From contig NZ_CP140772.1 of NCBI RefSeq assembly GCF_037893185.1, positions 7,184,001 through 7,248,000 of the forward strand: 64,000 bases of DNA, in the 5' to 3' direction. The stretch comes from Chitinophaga sp. 180180018-3. Its GTDB lineage: Bacteria > Bacteroidota > Bacteroidia > Chitinophagales > Chitinophagaceae. The position numbers and the translations under genes were made by a program. The notes under the pieces are model-generated. The model had not been told where the DNA came from. It did no database searches and saw only the letters and a program-made list of their open reading frames with translations. Each line of letters begins with the position of its first letter. Positions within the stretch are counted from its first letter, which is position 1. Shown in pieces: positions 26,531 through 34,769 of the stretch.

Positions 26531-27934
26531 CTAATTCAGCACGGTCTTCTCCTGAACCACTTCTAACCCTTTCTGATCCTTCATTTTGGCGAAACCGCCT
26601 TCTACGTTCCGCAGGTTATGTATTCCTTCTCTTTTCATGATGGAGCAGGCAATGATGCTGCGGTAACCTCCCTGGCAATGAACATAGAGGTTGTAATTAT
26701 CTTCTATGGAGGCCAGTTTAGTGGTGTCTGTCAGGTCACCCAGCGGCAGGTTAAGAGCATTTTTAATATGCCCGTCTGCGTATTCGATGGGTTTGCGCAC
26801 ATCTACGATCACAAGATTGGGATCGTGCGGAATATCCATCGCTAACTCATCTGCTTCCACCGTAATAATCATATCTCTGGCTTCACCGGCTGCTTCCCAG
26901 GCAGGATAACCACCTTTCAGATAGCCCACGACATTATCGAACCCTACGCGCGCCATTCTTACAATCGTTTCTTCCTCTTTGCCAACAGGTGTTACAAGTA
27001 TAATGTCCTGATCAAATGGCAACAAGCTGCCGGCCCATTCTGCAAAACGGCCTTCAAGACCAATACTGATCGCTCCCGGAACAAATCCATCCCCAAATTC
27101 CTTAGCAGGGCGGGCGTCAAGTATCAGTGCGCCAGCCTGGGCTTTTGCCTTGAATTCAGCCGGAGAAAATGGCTGCAGGGCCTTGTCCATCACAGCCTGT
27201 AAGGCATCGTAGCCTTCCTTGTTTATCTTGGCATTGATCGGGAAATAAGAGGGTGGCGTAGTTAAACCACTGGTAACTTCGGCTATAAATTGCGCTTTGT
27301 CCGTCGCCAGCAAAGCGTAGTTTGTCGCCTTCTCATCGCCTATTGTGCTGTACGTATTAGGGCCCAGGTTCTTACCACAGGCAGATCCCGGTCCATGTGC
27401 AGGATATACGATCACGTTATCCGGTAATGTCTTAATACGATTATTCAGCGAATCAAAAAGATGAGCAGCGAGCTCCTCTTTAGTGAGGTTGCCACTGAAC
27501 AGATCCGGTCGGCCAACATCCCCCACAAATAATGTATCTCCCGTAAAAACAGCATATGGTTGTTCCTGCTCATCCAGCAACAGGTAGCACGACGATTCCA
27601 GTGTATGCCCCGGTGTGTGCAATACTTTCAGAGATACCCTGCCGATTTGGAAAACTTCATTGTCTTTCGCCAGATAAGCCTCAAAACCTGTCTGCGCATC
27701 CGGGCCATACACAATCTTAGCACCGGTAGCTGCAGCCAGTTCAAGGTGACCGGAAACGAAATCAGCGTGAAAATGGGTTTCAAAAATGTACTTAATGGTG
27801 GCGTTGCGTTCTTTTGCCAGTTCCAGATAAACGTCGATATCTCTCAACGGATCTATCACTATAGCTACCCCTTCTGATTCTACGAAGTAAGCCGCTTCTG
27901 ACAAACAGTTGGTGTACAATTGTTTTACGAACAT
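26531..27934 (-). CDS. MBL-fold persulfide dioxygenase-like protein with two rhodanese domains
   Basis: The N-terminal metallo-beta-lactamase domain (about 1-245) has HFHAD with His54, His56 and Asp58, plus His63, the ETHE1/persulfide-dioxygenase arrangement. Two rhodanese domains follow. The first (about 265-350) has TPVGKEEE where the catalytic cysteine loop should be and so lacks a sulfur-accepting Cys. The second (about 370-455) has Cys420 in HCQGGYRS and looks active. The protein probably oxidises glutathione- or thiol-persulfide and transfers sulfane sulfur in the cytoplasm. An ArsR-type regulator is encoded upstream beyond a terminator. Confidence 0.9.
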   Translation of the reverse strand: MFVKQLYTNCLSEAAYFVESEGVAIVIDPLRDIDVYLELAKERNATIKYIFETHFHADFVSGHLELAAATGAKIVYGPDAQTGFEAYLAKDNEVFQIGRVSLKVLHTPGHTLESSCYLLLDEQEQPYAVFTGDTLFVGDVGRPDLFSGNLTKEELAAHLFDSLNNRIKTLPDNVIVYPAHGPGSACGKNLGPNTYSTIGDEKATNYALLATDKAQFIAEVTSGLTTPPSYFPINAKINKEGYDALQAVMDKALQPFSPAEFKAKAQAGALILDARPAKEFGDGFVPGAISIGLEGRFAEWAGSLLPFDQDIILVTPVGKEEETIVRMARVGFDNVVGYLKGGYPAWEAAGEARDMIITVEADELAMDIPHDPNLVIVDVRKPIEYADGHIKNALNLPLGDLTDTTKLASIEDNYNLYVHCQGGYRSIIACSIMKREGIHNLRNVEGGFAKMKDQKGLEVVQEKTVLN

Positions 27935-28002
27935 GGTTTTTGATTTTTACAAATTTACAACTTCTCCGGGGCTACACTTATGGATATAATCTATATCAAA
28001 AT

Positions 28003-28030
28003 AAAAAAGTAGCCGCCTGGCTACTTTTTT
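28003..28030. terminator. Bidirectional intrinsic terminator
   Basis: AAAAAAGTAGCC (28003-28014), loop GCCT, and GGCTACTTTTTT (28019-28030) form a perfect 12-bp stem with A/T tracts on both sides. On the minus strand it lies 36 nt after the ArsR stop codon and before the MBL-rhodanese start. It is a textbook Rho-independent terminator. Confidence 0.85.
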
Positions 28031-28065
28031 ATATAAATTCTTCCGTATGTGATACGGTATTGCTT

Positions 28066-28425
28066 TTAACCAACAAGTTCTTCCACAAATTTCGCCACCT
28101 CAGCAATACGTTGCTTATTAATGGTGTAGTGGATAAACTTACCATCTCTTTCTGTAATTACAATGCCAGCACGCCTTAAAATAGCGAGATGTTGCGATGC
28201 TACCGATTGTTCCAGACGCAATTTCACATAAATCTCTGTCACAGTCATTTTCTTATGATCTTCCAGCAGCTTAATCATCTGCTGACGCAGCTTATGGTTG
28301 ATAGCACGTAAAACCATAGCAGCTTTCTTTACGGCAATGTAATCCAATTTGATCTGGTCTTTTTCATTGGTACCTCTAGAAATAATAAGAGTATTAGAAG
28401 AGGTAGTTAATAATGTTTTTTCCAT
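28066..28425 (-). CDS. ArsR/SmtB-family winged-helix regulator
   Basis: This DNA-binding regulator of 119 residues has a winged HTH at about 50-110 (VTEIYVKLRLEQSVASQHLAILRRAG followed by the wing GKFIHYTIN, each part typical). The protein has no cysteine at all, so it can be neither a thiol-based persulfide sensor such as SqrR/BigR nor a Cys-type metal sensor. It lies upstream of the MBL-rhodanese gene and may control it, but a terminator stands between them. An imperfect palindrome at 28604-28625 lies about 180 bp upstream of its start. Confidence 0.88.
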   Translation of the reverse strand: MEKTLLTTSSNTLIISRGTNEKDQIKLDYIAVKKAAMVLRAINHKLRQQMIKLLEDHKKMTVTEIYVKLRLEQSVASQHLAILRRAGIVITERDGKFIHYTINKQRIAEVAKFVEELVG

Positions 28426-28603
28426 CGCATTAATAGTTTAAAAAATGATGAAATGAAAGGGATCAACGGACAGTACTCGCAAATAGTTAGACAACAATTG
28501 CGGTAATCGATTTATACAAAAATATAATATCTGTCACAATAAAAAAAATTTCCATACCTTATTTTATCATATATATGCCCCAGATACTTGCAAATTAGAT
28601 GTA

Positions 28604-28625
28604 ATTTGACAATGTCATGACAAAT
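28604..28625. promoter_or_regulatory. Palindrome in the arsR-tsaB gap
   Basis: ATTTGACA and TGACAAAT flank six bases, matching at 7 of 8 positions. A perfect TGACA-A-TGTCA dyad overlaps it (28607-28617). It sits between the tsaB stop codon and the ArsR-type gene. It may be an operator or part of a weak tsaB terminator. Confidence 0.3.
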
Positions 28626-28637
28626 AGAATGAATGTA

Positions 28638-29315
28638 TTAAGGCTTTTGAGGAGAATAGAAAGGTTTGAGGTAAAATGGACTGAAATAAGCCAGATCAAC
28701 AAATTGTTTTTCATTAAAAGCAGCCTCAGAAATAACAGCCATATGAGCGGCATTTATCTGATATTGGGCAAATATAGCATTTTTGTGTGAAGATAGCATT
28801 ACCTGCCATTTCGGACTTCCATCGCCGAAAAAAATAATACGATGCGTGGACAACTGTTGCTCAAAAGACGCAGGCTCCAGTATCATAGCCTGTGGAGGTA
28901 ATATTTCCTGTAACTGTACATCGTAAACAGCCGTAAACACTTCCTGCCGCCGCGCATCCAGCATAGGACAATACCATGCCGATGCATCACTAACGGTAGT
29001 CAACATTCCCTGCGCCATCATCTTCAGCGTGGAAATCGCCAGCAGCGGCTTATTCCAGGCATAACACAAACCTTTCGCAGTAGCCACACCTACCCGCAAA
29101 CCCGTATAGGAACCCGGGCCGGCACTTACCGCAATGGCATCCAGCTGTCCAGGCAAAATACCCTGTTCTTTCAGGATCTGCTGCACAAATAGCGTCATCG
29201 TTGCTGCATGATCCTGCTGCTTCTCATTGATCAGCGTCTGAATAACTTTCCCATCCCGGGAAAGACTTACGGAGCCTGATGTAGTTGCAGTGTCTATATT
29301 GAGTATAAGTGCCAT
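28638..29315 (-). CDS. tsaB: tRNA threonylcarbamoyladenosine biosynthesis protein TsaB
   Basis: This is the non-catalytic ASKHA-fold partner of TsaD and TsaE, needed for t6A37 modification of ANN-decoding tRNAs. The N-terminus ILNIDTATTSGSVSL and the segment AVSAGPGSYTGLRVGVATAKGL (here split) are diagnostic. At 225 residues it has normal length. The upstream gene at 29324 is 8 bp away on the same strand, so the two form an operon. It is an essential housekeeping gene in most bacteria. Confidence 0.95.
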   Translation of the reverse strand: MALILNIDTATTSGSVSLSRDGKVIQTLINEKQQDHAATMTLFVQQILKEQGILPGQLDAIAVSAGPGSYTGLRVGVATAKGLCYAWNKPLLAISTLKMMAQGMLTTVSDASAWYCPMLDARRQEVFTAVYDVQLQEILPPQAMILEPASFEQQLSTHRIIFFGDGSPKWQVMLSSHKNAIFAQYQINAAHMAVISEAAFNEKQFVDLAYFSPFYLKPFYSPQKP

Positions 29316-29323
29316 GAAAAAAA

Positions 29324-29989
29324 TTAAATCGCTTCGTATGCTGTTTGTAATGAGGCGGCCACCTGGTATCTGTCGTCGCCGGTAGCTTCGTGAACCGCTT
29401 TCAGCACTTCATATACATGCCGTATCCCGATCCGCTCACTCCATTCAAATGGCCCGTGAGGATAATTAGTACCTAGTCGCATGGAAGTATCAATGTCTTC
29501 CCGGGATGCGGTACCCTCTTCTGCCGTCAGGTATGCCTCATTGATGATCATACAGATCACCCGCGGCGTTACCATTCCCACAGCATCAGACACCAGCGCA
29601 TATTCCCATCCCAACTGATAGACGATATCGTCCAGAACAGCCTGCTGTCCTTCATCGATAAGAGACACCTCCAACACCGGCGTGTTGATCAGCCCGGGTA
29701 AAAAGTTGCAGCCCATGATATTAAATCCCTGCTCAAAAGCATACTGATTCATCACTTCTGTCAGCGATGTTTTTACCATCCCCGCTAATACAGGAATACC
29801 CGGATTTTTTGCATACACACGGGCATTCTCCGGCCGGTCATCGAATATCAGATCCAGCACCAGATCAAATGACCTGAGCGATAATACTTCTTCCAGGCTT
29901 GTTTTCCACTGTATCTCGTGCCGCCCGGCTATCTCCTTCCCCTGCAACTCCTCAAAACGCTGGGCATCTGCTATTACCAGGATATTCAT
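29324..29989 (-). CDS. 3-hydroxyacyl-CoA dehydrogenase C-terminal-domain protein, N-terminus degenerate
   Basis: The C-terminal half (about 110-215) matches the helical 3HCDH domain, with VTPRVICMIINEAY and LGTNYPHGPFEWSE. The N-terminal half begins like a Rossmann fold (MNILVIADAQRFEEL) but lacks the GxGxxG NAD motif and is far too short for a full dehydrogenase (221 versus about 280-310 residues). It is therefore probably not an NAD-dependent enzyme in the usual sense. It precedes tsaB by 8 bp and is divergent from the RidA gene. Its function is unknown. Confidence 0.7.
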   Translation of the reverse strand: MNILVIADAQRFEELQGKEIAGRHEIQWKTSLEEVLSLRSFDLVLDLIFDDRPENARVYAKNPGIPVLAGMVKTSLTEVMNQYAFEQGFNIMGCNFLPGLINTPVLEVSLIDEGQQAVLDDIVYQLGWEYALVSDAVGMVTPRVICMIINEAYLTAEEGTASREDIDTSMRLGTNYPHGPFEWSERIGIRHVYEVLKAVHEATGDDRYQVAASLQTAYEAI

Positions 29990-30088
29990 GCGTTAAATTT
30001 CGGCAAACCTAATAAAGAATCATTAATTATAGCACATCCCGCCCCAGATGGTATGGCGCCTCATCAATTATTATTTACTTTCGTTGCT

Positions 30089-30472
30089 ATGGAAAAACAA
30101 ATCATAAATACCAGCAAAGCCCCCGCTCCTATCGGGCCTTATAATCAATCTGTAAAGGTGGGCAATACCCTGTATGTATCCGGCCAGATTCCTATTGATC
30201 CCGCTTCCGGCGAATTGATCAAATCCGGTATTGTGGATGAAGCCCATCAGTCCATGAAAAACCTCGGAGCTGTGCTGGAAGCAGCAGGCATGGATTTCCG
30301 GAACATAGTAAAAACTACCATCTTCCTCACCGATATGAATACATTTCCGCAGGTAAACGAAGTATATGGCAGCTACTTTTCCGGGGATTATCCTGCCAGA
30401 GAAACAGTACAGGTAGCCGCACTTCCGAAAGGAGTAAACGTGGAGATATCTGTAATAGCGGTTAGCTTTTAG
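30089..30472 (+). CDS. RidA-family reactive intermediate deaminase
   Basis: This is a trimeric cytosolic protein that hydrolyses reactive 2-aminoacrylate and other enamines or imines. The start was placed at 30089 (MEKQIINTSKAPAPIGPYNQ), the standard RidA N-terminus; the longer frame would overlap the divergent gene. The catalytic Arg region is present as GDYPARETVQV, together with SGQIPIDPASGEL and VKTTIFLTDM. It is 127 residues, the usual size. A TACTTTCG sequence 6 nt upstream is a variant -7 box. Confidence 0.93.
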   Translation: MEKQIINTSKAPAPIGPYNQSVKVGNTLYVSGQIPIDPASGELIKSGIVDEAHQSMKNLGAVLEAAGMDFRNIVKTTIFLTDMNTFPQVNEVYGSYFSGDYPARETVQVAALPKGVNVEISVIAVSF

Positions 30473-30479
30473 CTGTCAG

Positions 30480-30525
30480 CATCCAGCTAAGCGAAGACTG
30501 ATAAACGCCTCCGCTTAGCTGGATG
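30480..30525. terminator. Hairpin between convergent ridA-like and L,D-transpeptidase genes
   Basis: CATCCAGCTAAGCG (30480-30493) pairs perfectly with 30512-30525 around an 18-nt loop, and one more G-C pair extends it. It lies 7 nt after the RidA stop codon and just before the minus-strand stop at 30533. It serves both directions by position. Confidence 0.65.
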
Positions 30526-30532
30526 CCGGTTG

Positions 30533-32206
30533 CTAGCGGCCAAACAACGCTTTTGCCAGCTTTTCATCATGCCCGTATACGTCGTTGCGGAAGTTAAGCT
30601 TTCCGTTACTGTCTACGAACGCTGTGAAGTATACAATGAAAACCGGTATTTTTTCTTTCAGGGTAACAAATTTCTCTTTGTTACCATTCATTGCTTCATC
30701 TATTTTCTGTTCTGTCCAGGTAGAATCATCCCTCAACAGCCATTCTGCCAGATGTTTGGGCTCAGCTATCCTGATACAGCCATGACTGAATGAACGGTCG
30801 TTTTCTCCGAACAGGTAACGTGCAGGTGTATCGTGCAAATAGATATTATACTCGTTCGGGAAAAGGAACTTTACTTTCCCCAATGAGTTTTTACCTCCCG
30901 GTTTTTGCCGTACAATGTAAGGGAAATTGGCGCCGGAGTATTTGCTGAAATTAATAGATCCTGGAGAAATTGTTTTCCCACTGGCTCCTACTATTTCCAT
31001 ATTCTGACGCGCCAGATAACCCGCCCCACTGCGTTTCAGACCGGGTAACACTTCTTTGGCCAATATTCCCGGAGGTACGTTCCAATACGGGCTGAACACA
31101 ACATAGCGAAGGTCTTTTGTAAAGATCACCGTGCTTGCCCCTGGCTTTCCAACCACCACATTACAGCTCCACGCCAGCTTTCCTTTATCGTATACGTGCA
31201 TTTTAAACTGGGGAATATTCACCAGGATATAATCGGTTGTTGGCTCCATGGGCACCCAGCGGAGGCGCTCCATATTCAACAGGATCTTTTGTACCAGTTG
31301 TTGTATAGGAATATTCAGGGCATCCAGCACACCTTTGTTAATAGTACCGTCTTCTTTTAATCCCATACGGTTCTGAAAACTACGTACTGCTGTATCCAGC
31401 GCTGCAGTGAAACGCTTGCTGCTATCAGTTCCCGGCAGATCCCCAAATGCTTCCAGGCGATATTTCACCTGCGCAATCACTTCTGACGAATCTCCTTTCT
31501 TAAAACTTTTCTGTGTAGTACGGATAGAATCCCACTTGCTGGTTGATTCAATCTTAGCCAGTTTTTTCAACTGCTCACGGAGCATTTTATAGTGCCTGTT
31601 CACCGGTTCGTCGTCCTGGAAAGTATTGTTGCCTTTTTTATTCACCACCGAATCCAGGAGGCTTTCCATATCTATTTTCTTGCGGGGGATAAACCATTCC
31701 AGGTCTTTCGCTGAATCGGCGGTAAGCCCACCCCATACTTTATTTCCGTAAGCAAAGAACTGAGTAGTGAGCATCATTTCAATGCGCGGGATAGCCGTAT
31801 CTCCAGGCTTCAGCCCTTCGTCGCTCACCAGCAATGTATCGGTTAACTGCTGCAGCTCCGGCGTCATCAGCGTACTGTCTTTAATCCCATAAGCAGCGTC
31901 GTTCTTCATCATATTAATGAAGTTACTCGCCTGCTCTGTCAGCCCGTCTTTGTTGATCCAGGCGTAATGAAAATCACGCTTACGATAAAAATTCAGAATA
32001 TACTCATCATACGCATTGTAGGTCTTATGCGTTTGCAGAAATTTACTGACGAAGTTGCTGTCTAACGTTTGTTCTATATACGCCTGTTTGGTATAGTGAG
32101 TGGTATCTCTCGTCCTTGTCTTTTTTTGGGTTCCGACCTGTTGTTGACAGGCAACAAAAATCAAAACGGCCGACAAAGCGAGTACAGAGTAAAAACGTGT
32201 AGTCAT
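30533..32206 (-). CDS. YcbB-type murein L,D-transpeptidase lipoprotein
   Basis: This is a periplasmic lipoprotein of 557 residues that makes 3-3 crosslinks or otherwise remodels peptidoglycan. The signal peptide has a lipobox (IFVAC). A helical scaffold domain (about 50-230) is followed by a peptidoglycan-binding domain around 240-300 (VKYRLEAFGDLP and FQNRMGLKEDGTINK). The YkuD catalytic domain (about 325-500) carries SHGCIRIAEP with the nucleophilic Cys. The domain order matches E. coli LdtD/YcbB. It is divergent from the cupin gene at 32373. Confidence 0.9.
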   Translation of the reverse strand: MTTRFYSVLALSAVLIFVACQQQVGTQKKTRTRDTTHYTKQAYIEQTLDSNFVSKFLQTHKTYNAYDEYILNFYRKRDFHYAWINKDGLTEQASNFINMMKNDAAYGIKDSTLMTPELQQLTDTLLVSDEGLKPGDTAIPRIEMMLTTQFFAYGNKVWGGLTADSAKDLEWFIPRKKIDMESLLDSVVNKKGNNTFQDDEPVNRHYKMLREQLKKLAKIESTSKWDSIRTTQKSFKKGDSSEVIAQVKYRLEAFGDLPGTDSSKRFTAALDTAVRSFQNRMGLKEDGTINKGVLDALNIPIQQLVQKILLNMERLRWVPMEPTTDYILVNIPQFKMHVYDKGKLAWSCNVVVGKPGASTVIFTKDLRYVVFSPYWNVPPGILAKEVLPGLKRSGAGYLARQNMEIVGASGKTISPGSINFSKYSGANFPYIVRQKPGGKNSLGKVKFLFPNEYNIYLHDTPARYLFGENDRSFSHGCIRIAEPKHLAEWLLRDDSTWTEQKIDEAMNGNKEKFVTLKEKIPVFIVYFTAFVDSNGKLNFRNDVYGHDEKLAKALFGR

Positions 32207-32372
32207 ATGTGTTAAGGGTGTATTTTAAAACTTTAAAACAACACGACAATAATACTATTGGGGATTAAAGGGTATTGTAACGGTAAATGTATGAAATATA
32301 TACGCTTATACAACCCTGCCATTGCCGGAATCTCCTGTAACCGTTATATTTAATATCTAAATAACACCCGGT

Positions 32373-32705
32373 ATGAATAAACCCGTTTCCCTGGATAATA
32401 TTCCTGTTAAGAATACGATTGCCGGCCATTATGGCCAGTTTGTGCATGGGAGTAAAAGTACGTTGGCATTTTGGGAGATAACAGCCGGATCTGTATCTCC
32501 TGTTCACGAGCACCCGCATGAGCAGATCACTTACGTGGCGGAAGGTATTTTTGAGATGGAACTGGCAGGGCAGCGGTACACGCTGCGGCAGCACGATACG
32601 CTGGTAATTCCGCCGAATACGCCACATGGTGGCAGGGCGCTTACCGACTGCCGGCTAATCGACAGTTTCAGCCCTGCGCGCGACGATTACCGTTTTGGGC
32701 AATAA
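32373..32705 (+). CDS. Small single-domain cupin protein
   Basis: This 110-residue single cupin barrel has the metal-binding motif one pattern in PVHEHPHEQITYVAEG (His-x-His, Glu) and motif two in PPNTPHGGRA. This fits a mononuclear metal site. Such small cupins include isomerases, dioxygenases and sensors, and sequence alone does not choose. It is a monocistronic plus-strand gene between divergent and convergent neighbours and ends at a strong bidirectional terminator. Confidence 0.85.
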   Translation: MNKPVSLDNIPVKNTIAGHYGQFVHGSKSTLAFWEITAGSVSPVHEHPHEQITYVAEGIFEMELAGQRYTLRQHDTLVIPPNTPHGGRALTDCRLIDSFSPARDDYRFGQ

Positions 32706-32746
32706 AACAAATGACCGGTGCAATTAGCTGCCCGGTCATTTGTTTT
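32704..32746. terminator. Bidirectional terminator, 15-bp stem
   Basis: AAAACAAATGACCGG (32704-32718) is an exact complement of 32732-32746, with a 13-nt loop and terminal A/T runs in both directions. The cupin stop codon lies at its left edge and the RNase G stop codon 19 nt beyond its right edge. This is a strong convergent-gene terminator. Confidence 0.85.
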
Positions 32747-32764
32747 AATAATATTTCGCTCGGT

Positions 32765-34315
32765 TTAGAGTTTAATTTCTTCATCGTTTGCATCAAAGAA
32801 ACGATATTCAGTGAGGTGGTAGTTGTTATCGGCTTTCAGGCGTATCCACTTCTTATAATGGAAATACCATTTCCATTGTTTAGACACGAGGAATCCTTTG
32901 GTAAGGTAAGCATACAGGATTGGATGTACGCGGATAGTCAGTCCTTTATGCTGATGGTTAAGCAGGTATTGGAGATTTTTCTCAATATCTTCCAGGATAA
33001 GCATGGAAGCACCTATTTTTCCGGTACCACGACAGGTTGGGCAATCTTCTGCAACAGAAATGGTGATTTCAGGTTTCACCCGTTGACGGGTGATCTGCAT
33101 CAGACCAAATTTTGAGATAGGCAGGATAGTGTGTTTAGCTCTGTCCTGTGCCATGAATTTCTCCATTGCCTCGAAGATGGCCTTTTTGTTTTCCGGCAGT
33201 TTCATATCAATGAAGTCAATGATAATGATACCGCCCAGATCCCTCAGGCGCAGCTGGCGGGCAATTTCAGCAGCAGCTTCCAGGTTGGAGGCCAGCGCAT
33301 TCTGCTCCTGGTTATTGCTGGAGCTTTTATAGCCACTGTTCACGTCTACCACATGCAACGCTTCAGTAGCCTCAATAATGAGATATACACCACTGTCGAG
33401 ATTTACAGTTTTACCAAACGAGGCTTTTACCTGGCGGGTAATACCGAAATTATCGAAGATGGGAGAACCGTTGTTATAGTAGTTGACAATATCAGATTTC
33501 TCAGGCGCTATCTTCTGGATATACGTCTTTGTATCTGTATAAATGTTTTTATCGTTGACCACAATACGATTGAAACTCTCGTTGAGCAGATCCCGAAGTA
33601 TGCTGGTAGTCTTCGTTTGCTCGCTCAGAATCTTCTGGGGCGCCTGGCCGCCATTAAGATTCGCCTGGATATTCTTCCAGGTTTGAACGAGCGTGGTCAG
33701 ATCCTCATGTAATTCAGCCGTTTTCTTTCCTTCAGCAGCAGTGCGGACAATGACACCGAAGTTCGGTGCCTTGATCGCTTCCACAATCTTTTGCAATCTT
33801 TTTCTTTCCTCGGAAGAGTGGATCTTTTTAGAGACCGCAACAATGTCATTAAAGGGCGTTAACACGATAAAACGTCCGGGAAGAGAAATCTCACAACTAA
33901 GACGGGGGCCCTTGGAAGAAATGGGTTCCTTTAAAATCTGTACGAGGATATTGGGTTTGCCACCCAAAACATCTGTGATTTTTCCGGTTTTGACTATTTC
34001 CGGTTCATTTTTAAACTTCGTAAAATCAAATCCATCGGGCGTTTTATCGCTGATGGCCATTGAAGTAAATTTAAGAATGGAGCGGATATAGGGGCTGAGA
34101 TCCGTGTAATGTAAGAAGGCATCCTTTTCGAAGCCTACGTCAACAAATGCAGCATTTAAGCCGGGTATCAGTTTTTTCACTTTACCCAGGTATAAATCGC
34201 CTACTGCGAAGTTCGGATTGCCACTTTCGTGATGCAATTCCACCAGCTTCTTATCTTCCAGTAACGCAATTTCCACCCCTGTGGGAGCCGCATTTATAAT
34301 AAGTTCCTTATTCAA
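32765..34315 (-). CDS. rng: Ribonuclease G/E family endoribonuclease
   Basis: This single-strand endoribonuclease processes rRNA precursors and mRNA. An N-terminal S1 domain (about 35-120) precedes the catalytic DNase I-like domain with GGIIIIDFIDM (metal-binding Asp residues). The zinc-link region is CPTCRGTG. The 516-residue length without an RNase E scaffold tail is typical of RNase G-like proteins in Bacteroidota. The gene is the last of a minus-strand group with HU, the TPR protein and the 31-residue basic protein, but a 323-bp leader separates it, suggesting its own promoter. Confidence 0.93.
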   Translation of the reverse strand: MNKELIINAAPTGVEIALLEDKKLVELHHESGNPNFAVGDLYLGKVKKLIPGLNAAFVDVGFEKDAFLHYTDLSPYIRSILKFTSMAISDKTPDGFDFTKFKNEPEIVKTGKITDVLGGKPNILVQILKEPISSKGPRLSCEISLPGRFIVLTPFNDIVAVSKKIHSSEERKRLQKIVEAIKAPNFGVIVRTAAEGKKTAELHEDLTTLVQTWKNIQANLNGGQAPQKILSEQTKTTSILRDLLNESFNRIVVNDKNIYTDTKTYIQKIAPEKSDIVNYYNNGSPIFDNFGITRQVKASFGKTVNLDSGVYLIIEATEALHVVDVNSGYKSSSNNQEQNALASNLEAAAEIARQLRLRDLGGIIIIDFIDMKLPENKKAIFEAMEKFMAQDRAKHTILPISKFGLMQITRQRVKPEITISVAEDCPTCRGTGKIGASMLILEDIEKNLQYLLNHQHKGLTIRVHPILYAYLTKGFLVSKQWKWYFHYKKWIRLKADNNYHLTEYRFFDANDEEIKL

Positions 34316-34638
34316 GCGTCCAAAATTTTAACCTTTAAAACTTCACCTTTATGCTATGCACACGGCTATTTAAGAACAGCTTACTGCATACCAAAACAAT
34401 AGCTCACCATAAAGTTAGCGTATTTATTCACGTTCGTGATGATGGATTGCTTAAGGGTTCAGCGATCACAGCAGGTAATGTCCGGAGAATTCAGTTGCGG
34501 GATCTATGGAAACAACCTGCATGACTATAGCAATTTAAGAAGTAAATGCTAAAATCATGCAGGATATATGAAAATTTTTATCCGACCACCGCGCCGGGAG
34601 CATACCTTATTAGTATAAATGGCGGGAAACTGGAGTAA
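34316..34638. other. Long leader region upstream of rng, no gene seen
   Basis: No ORF is convincing here. The notable structure is an imperfect hairpin at 34516-34563: perfect 9-bp outer arms (CCTGCATGA with TCATGCAGG) and an inner TAGCA(A)TTT/AAATGCTA pairing with a one-base bulge. It is about 200 nt upstream of the rng start codon on the transcript side and has no U-tract. It could be a leader structure, including one cleaved by RNase G itself, but that is speculation. Confidence 0.4.
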
Positions 34639-34734
34639 TTATTTCTTCTTACTTTTATGCCGGTTCTTTCTCAGTCTTTTTTTACGCTTGTGAGTAGCAA
34701 TTTTATGTCTTTTTCTTTTCTTACCGCAAGGCAT
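34639..34734 (-). CDS. 31-residue basic COX24/AURKAIP1 (mS38)-like protein
   Basis: A short gene encodes 31 residues, beginning MPCGKKRKRHKIATHKRK, with 20 Lys, Arg or His residues. The pattern KRxKRHKxxTHKRKKRLRKNRHK is that of the COX24_C/AURKAIP1 family, whose mitochondrial member is the small-subunit ribosomal protein mS38. I recall short proteins of this family annotated in Bacteroidota, and a ribosome-associated role is the best inference. It lies 35 bp downstream of the TPR gene on the same strand. The ATG, frame and TAA stop (34639-34641) were translated by hand. Confidence 0.8.
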   Translation of the reverse strand: MPCGKKRKRHKIATHKRKKRLRKNRHKSKKK

Positions 34735-34769
34735 ACGCTGATACGTTTTTAAATGATTGAAAAATAATA

